Source of the DNA: Planctomycetaceae bacterium
Lineage (GTDB): Bacteria; Planctomycetota; Phycisphaerae; Phycisphaerales; UBA1924
DNA length: 64,000 nt
Assembly: GCA_021294835.1 (NCBI GenBank)
Contig: JAJTDF010000026.1
Location: forward strand, 39,677-103,676
Direction: 5' to 3'
Shown here piece after piece: positions 59,456 through 64,000 of this stretch (within the stretch, counting starts at the first letter, position 1; each line of letters begins with the position of its first letter). The notes under the pieces are model-generated. The model searched no databases and was not told the DNA's origin. It saw only the letters and a list, made by a program, of their open reading frames with translations. The position numbers and the translations under genes are program-made.

Positions 59456-62127
59456 TGCTCTGGCCACAGGACATCGACTACCTCAACGCTCTGCAGAACC
59501 CGGCCACGGCGTTCAACGATCCTGCCCTGCGGCAAGGAACGGTCGAGATCGATCCGCTCGGCATGCCAAAGGCCCGCTCTGGCAACTTCGCGATTGTCTT
59601 CAAGCTTGAGACGGGCGGGCATGCCTGGGCTATCAGATGCTTTAAGCGTGAGTTGTACGATCGCGAGCAGCGCTATGCCGCGATCAGCGATCACCTACAG
59701 CGCCTCGCGGTACCGTACCTCAGTCGGTTTGAGTACGAGGCTCACGGCATCAGGATTGCGAAGGCTTGGTACCCCATCCTGAAGATGGAGTGGGTATCGG
59801 GCGATCTCTTGCGGCCTTGGGTCGAGCGGCATCTCCACCAGCCGGACCAGTTGAGGGCACTTGCTTCCCGCTTCGTTGAAGCAGCTGCGGCGCTGCGCCG
59901 GGGCGGTATCGGGCATGGGGATCTGCAGCACGGCAACATCGTGATCGTGAACGATCAACCTCGGTTCATCGACTACGACTCGATGTTCGTTCCCGCGCTT
60001 TCCGGGCGAGACTGCCCTGAGTTGGGTCACGAGAACTATCAGCACCCGGGACGGACTGAACGCCACTTCGGACCGTTCATGGATGATTTTTCTATCTGGG
60101 TGATCTACGTGTCGCTCATCGCCCTGAGCTTCGATGCGAGTCTGTGGCAGAGGTACTCGGTGAACGAAGAGGCGATGCTCTTCCGGCGTCCGGATCTCAA
60201 GGATCCCCGAAACTCGAACCTGTTCGCGGAGCTGGCACGTGCGAGGGACCCTCGCCTTCGCGTTCTATCACAGTCACTCCTTGGCCTCCTCAGCCGTCCG
60301 CCGGACGGTTTGCCCCCGTTGGGCGACAGCCTGGCTCTCCCGATCGGGGAGATCGTGGTGGCGTGTCCGGCGTGCCACCAGAGGCTCCGTGTCCCTGTGC
60401 AAGCTGGAACTGCGGCGATTCGCTGCCCTGCGTGCAAGCACGAGCATGAGTGGGTACAAGGTCCAGCGCCGGGCAAGCAAGCCGTGACGGGAGGCAATGA
60501 GTGGTGGCGCCATGATCGGCAGCCGCAGCCGACAGCCCCCGCCGGTGGAAGTCAGGCTGGTCCGTACATCACTGTCGATGCCTCCCTTTACCAGCCCGCG
60601 CCTGCGACAGACGCGACGTGGGTGCTCGAGTCGCTTGCTGAGGGCGCGACGATCCAACGCGCCGGGTACGGCAAGTGCTTTGTCGCAGACCGATGGCTGC
60701 TCTTTCTGACGCTGTTGGCAGCGTTAGCGCTACTCGGCACGACGCTGGCTAGCAGCAGCACTGAGTGGATTCTCGCCAGAGGTGCTCTCGCTGCTGCGGT
60801 TCTGGCGACCAATCCCTTGCTGTGGGTGATCCGTTATCGCCACCATCCGGCCTACGCGCGGAGGCGCGAGCATCAGCGGAGAGTCGACGAACTATCGGGC
60901 AGAGTCAAGGACATTGAGCGGCAGCGGGCGGAGTGCGGTCGCATCCAGAAGATCCGCCAGAAGGACATATCCCGGCGCGACGCCGGGTTGGCTAGGGAGC
61001 TGAAGGCGAAACAGAAACAGCTTGCAAGAGCGATTCGAGCCGACTGTAAGCCGATAGAAAAGGATATCCAGCGCATGAAGTCGAGGCTCTTGAAGCTTCA
61101 GTCTCATGTGCAGAGGGATGTGGACAGGGCTCTCCGTCTGATCGATGGCAGGTTGGCGATGACGCGAAGGGTGCTGGCGGATCTTCCGGCCCAGCGAGCA
61201 CGCGAACTTGCACTGATTGACCAGCGCGAGCAAGCTGAGGTCAAGCGAACCGAGGCACCGCTGACGCGACGGCTTGAAAGTCTTCGGCAGTCGCTGAGCA
61301 CGGCGGTCGCCGCCGAAGACGCCGAGGCTGCGCGAGTCTTTCAAGCGTATTTCAAGACCTGCGTAGAGGACGAGTTGCGTCGCAATGCCATCGGCACTGC
61401 GAGCATTCCTGGCATCGGCACCGGCCTCCAACAGCGGCTTATCGATGCCGGCATCCGCACGGCCCTAGACGTGGACGCATCTCGCATCTACGGCGTGAGC
61501 GGATTTGGTCCGCATCGGGTCTCGCAAGTCTTGGCGTGGCGCAGCGGCCTCTTGGTCCGAGTGATGCAGTCGGTCAAGGATCTTCCCGCGGCGGAGCGGC
61601 GTCGCATCGCCGATGAGTGGTCCGCCAAGCGCCAGCGGTGGAGCGACGAGCTCGCGCAGCTTGAAGCGGGTCTCGCCCCCGAGCTTGCACAGGTGAGGGA
61701 AGCCTACGCGAGGCAGAAGGCGGCTGTCGCAACCACCTGCTCCGTTCGAGAGCGAGACATGTTGCGAGATATCGCCCAGATTGAGGCTGATCGGGAGGCA
61801 CAGGAGCGGGACATACGGGGGCGACGCTCAAGCGAGGTGCTTGCGTTGCAAGGGCAGATTGACGCGAAGGAAGGTCAGTTGAAGTTGACGCGAGAGTCGG
61901 TGGAGCTGTCGTTCGCTAACGCGATCGCCGAAATCGAGAAGCAGCGGTTGGCGCTCGTCCAAGAGGCAGCGTCGGTGGGCAAACACCTAGAAGAAAGGCT
62001 AGCGGAGATTCGCAGTGGCGAAGGTGAACTTGCATGGACGCGAGCGCGGCTGGACGTAGACGGCGATGCGATTGCCGAGCTGAGCTTCAGGGGCTATGTC
62101 CGCGGGGTATTCGGACGCTCTCTGTAG
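59455..62127 (+). CDS. Protein kinase-like protein with Zn ribbon, TM, coiled coil and helix-hairpin-helix, YegI-like
   Basis: GGIGHGDLQHGNIVIVNDQPRFIDYDSMF; CPACHQRLRVPVQAGTAAIRCPACKHEHEW; TM LLFLTLLAALALLGTTLA; IPGIGTGLQQRLIDAGIRTALDVDASRIYGVSGFGPHRVSQVLAWR. Confidence 0.88.
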   Translation: MLWPQDIDYLNALQNPATAFNDPALRQGTVEIDPLGMPKARSGNFAIVFKLETGGHAWAIRCFKRELYDREQRYAAISDHLQRLAVPYLSRFEYEAHGIRIAKAWYPILKMEWVSGDLLRPWVERHLHQPDQLRALASRFVEAAAALRRGGIGHGDLQHGNIVIVNDQPRFIDYDSMFVPALSGRDCPELGHENYQHPGRTERHFGPFMDDFSIWVIYVSLIALSFDASLWQRYSVNEEAMLFRRPDLKDPRNSNLFAELARARDPRLRVLSQSLLGLLSRPPDGLPPLGDSLALPIGEIVVACPACHQRLRVPVQAGTAAIRCPACKHEHEWVQGPAPGKQAVTGGNEWWRHDRQPQPTAPAGGSQAGPYITVDASLYQPAPATDATWVLESLAEGATIQRAGYGKCFVADRWLLFLTLLAALALLGTTLASSSTEWILARGALAAAVLATNPLLWVIRYRHHPAYARRREHQRRVDELSGRVKDIERQRAECGRIQKIRQKDISRRDAGLARELKAKQKQLARAIRADCKPIEKDIQRMKSRLLKLQSHVQRDVDRALRLIDGRLAMTRRVLADLPAQRARELALIDQREQAEVKRTEAPLTRRLESLRQSLSTAVAAEDAEAARVFQAYFKTCVEDELRRNAIGTASIPGIGTGLQQRLIDAGIRTALDVDASRIYGVSGFGPHRVSQVLAWRSGLLVRVMQSVKDLPAAERRRIADEWSAKRQRWSDELAQLEAGLAPELAQVREAYARQKAAVATTCSVRERDMLRDIAQIEADREAQERDIRGRRSSEVLALQGQIDAKEGQLKLTRESVELSFANAIAEIEKQRLALVQEAASVGKHLEERLAEIRSGEGELAWTRARLDVDGDAIAELSFRGYVRGVFGRSL

Positions 62128-62332
62128 AGTCGCCAAAGTCGATTGTGGTTACTGCGAGCCTGTTGGCCATTGAGTCCTGCGTGTTGGCGAGATGGACGAC
62201 GCTGAAGCTGGGCTGGCCGATGACCTCTAGGAGGCGAGACGAACCGATTGGTGAGCCCCGGGACTCGTTGCCGCCGCGGGAGCTCATCGGCAGGGTCGGC
62301 GGCCGGTGTGTGGACGCGAGGGGTGTGATTCG

Positions 62333-62396
62333 CCTCCCCCGCTGGGGGAGGGGGGCGCAGGGGGCCTGTTTTCCAGGGGTGCAAAGCCACCCCTGG
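62333..62396. repeat. Two adjacent perfect hairpins
   Basis: CCTCCCCC-GCT-GGGGGAGG and CCAGGGGTG-CAAAGC-CACCCCTGG. Confidence 0.8.
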
Positions 62397-62415
62397 CAAC
62401 ACTCGCGCATCCCGC

Positions 62416-62540
62416 TGGGATGCGAAGGCGGGGAGGCGGGAAGGCAGGGATCGCAGATCTCAGATTTGAGAGGGCAGATGGGAGTGGGATGCGAAGGCGG
62501 GGAGGCCGGATCTCAGATTTGAGATTTGAGAGGGCGGAGG
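62416..62540. repeat. Imperfect tandem duplication containing AT-rich palindromic segments
   Basis: Two copies of TGGGATGCGAAGGCGGGGAGGC...ATCTCAGATTTGAG...AGGGCRGA starting at 62416 and 62485. Confidence 0.8.
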
Positions 62541-62574
62541 GGCGCGGGGGCGGCCGTGGGTGGGTGCCGCGGCT

Positions 62575-63894
62575 TCAGCGGTCGGCGAGGAGGGCTTCGG
62601 CGGCGAGGCGGCCGGTACGCATGGCGCCGTCGATGCTGGCGGTGGCGAAGAGGTCGCCGGCGCGGTAGAGGCCGTTGGCGAGTTTGAGGGGGAGTTGGGG
62701 TTGGGTGCCCAGGGTGTAGCAGGGTGGGGTCTGGTCGGGCAGGGCGCGGTCGATGCGGTAGGTTCGCAGGTGGGTCCAGGAGTCGGCGATGGGGCCGAAC
62801 CAGGTGCGGAGTTGGGCGCGGACGGCGACGTGGGGTTCGCCGGGGTCGGCGCCGCCCCGGCCGATGACCGAGGCGGCGATGAGGTGGCGGCCGGGTGGCG
62901 CGTAGGCCTCGGAGACGCTGGACATGCACACGACGTTGGCGGTGCGGAGCGGGGCGTCGGCGGTGGGGGGGATCTCGCCATCGAGCAGCAGCAGGGGCTG
63001 ATCAAGCGGGGCCGGGGGGACGCCGTGGCCGGCGAAGTAGACGGTGGTGACGGTGCGCCAGGTGCGCGGGCGCGGGGCGGGGCCGGAGTTTGGTGCTGTG
63101 CCAGTCGCGGCCAGACGGTCATCAGTCGGGGCGGCGTTGACGATGGCGGAGCAGGGGAGGTCGACCTCGCCGGCGGGGGAGGCGAGGCGGACGACGCCGG
63201 GCTCGATGCCGAGGACGCGGGAGTGGAGGCGGAGGACGCCATCGGGGAGGCCGGCGGCGATCTGGTCAGCGATGCGGCCCATGCCCAGGCGGGGGACGGC
63301 GGCGTCGCCCATGGAGAACATGCGGAAGACGAACTCCATCATGCGGCTGGAGGAGCCGAGGGAGAGGTCGAAGAAGATGCCGCCGAAGAAGGGGCGGAAG
63401 AAGCGGGCGATCATGGTGTCGGAGAAGCCCTCGGCCTGGAGGGCGGTGAGGATGGGACGCTCGGGCCGGGCGAAGATCTCTTCGACGGTGGCCTTCTGGA
63501 GCCGGGAGCGCATGGAGCCGACGCGGAGTTTGTCGGCCAGGGAGCCGACCTTGGCCAAGGCGCCGTCGAGGATGGCCGAGGGTTTGCGCCAGGGATCGAG
63601 CAGGGTGTGCATGCGGCCCTGAAAGGCGACGGCGGCGCCGGGGAGGAAGGGGCGGAAGTCGAGGGCTTTGTAGTCGAGGGCCTGGGCGGCTTCGGGGTAG
63701 GCGGTGAGGAAGACCTGGAAGCCGCGATCCAGGCGGAAGCCGTCGAGTTCGTCGGTGCGGGCGCGGCCGCCGACGCCGTCGGAGGCTTCAAGGACAATGA
63801 CAGGGACGCCGGCACGGTGGAGCGTGCGGGCGCAGGTGAGGCCGGCGAGTCCGGCGCCGATGACAACAACAGGGAGCGCGTGATCGAGCGGCAT
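62575..63894 (-). CDS. NAD(P)/FAD-dependent oxidoreductase (amine oxidase/phytoene desaturase-like)
   Basis: PVVVIGAGLAGLTCARTLHRAGVPVIVLEASDGVGGRARTDELDGFRLDRGFQVFL. Confidence 0.92.
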   Translation of the reverse strand: MPLDHALPVVVIGAGLAGLTCARTLHRAGVPVIVLEASDGVGGRARTDELDGFRLDRGFQVFLTAYPEAAQALDYKALDFRPFLPGAAVAFQGRMHTLLDPWRKPSAILDGALAKVGSLADKLRVGSMRSRLQKATVEEIFARPERPILTALQAEGFSDTMIARFFRPFFGGIFFDLSLGSSSRMMEFVFRMFSMGDAAVPRLGMGRIADQIAAGLPDGVLRLHSRVLGIEPGVVRLASPAGEVDLPCSAIVNAAPTDDRLAATGTAPNSGPAPRPRTWRTVTTVYFAGHGVPPAPLDQPLLLLDGEIPPTADAPLRTANVVCMSSVSEAYAPPGRHLIAASVIGRGGADPGEPHVAVRAQLRTWFGPIADSWTHLRTYRIDRALPDQTPPCYTLGTQPQLPLKLANGLYRAGDLFATASIDGAMRTGRLAAEALLADR

Positions 63895-64000
63895 GGGAAA
63901 GTGGGCGGACGCGGCTGACGCGGTGGCGGGGCTGAAGTGGGGCCGTCCGTTTGCGAGCGTAGCGGGGTGGCGAGGCGGGTTGCCAGTTGGGGGTGGGGGT

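Noticed and set aside
1-64000. tRNA, rRNA, tmRNA, RNase P or prophage
   Set aside because: No TpsiC-type GTTCRANNC clusters with cloverleaf context, no rRNA signature and no phage structural genes noticed by eye; a formal scan (tRNAscan-SE, Infernal) would be needed to exclude them.

Overview
High-GC bacterial chromosome segment. Gene content and secreted-protein C-termini (PEP-CTERM-like tails, 'GC-type' dockerin-like tails, prepilins) suggest a planctomycete, probably Phycisphaerae-like (inference). Housekeeping genes: the 3' end of rpoC, surE, rplU, typA, rsmE, pyrD, guaB, dnaX-ybaB and an lptF/G-type permease. There is also an RND efflux pair, an FeS-type photolyase-like protein, a four-gene two-component relay, secreted hydrolases and a GT41-like glycosyltransferase. 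Main points for follow-up: (1) two separate, translationally coupled cassettes each encode a prepilin-like protein, a GC-dockerin-tailed secreted protein and a PEP-CTERM-tailed secreted protein. One lies behind a recognisable cobalamin riboswitch on the minus strand (~7.23-7.43 kb). The other lies behind a sigma70-like promoter whose -10 is covered by a TTGCA-N7-TGCAA palindrome (~40.55 kb). I propose paralogous cofactor/metal acquisition modules. (2) dnaX has a seven-A slippery run at 52471-52477, and the tau C-terminal frame continues in -1. (3) A vWA / PP2C / kinase-ZnR-TM-coiled-coil-HhH triad (57.8-62.1 kb; TerY-P / yegLKI-like) follows an IS3-family transposase remnant and a G-rich intergenic region with DnaA-box-like sites. 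(4) A TPR-YggX (Fe(II)-trafficking-like) fusion. No rRNA, tRNA or CRISPR array was recognised. All assignments come from reading the sequence; no searches were run.
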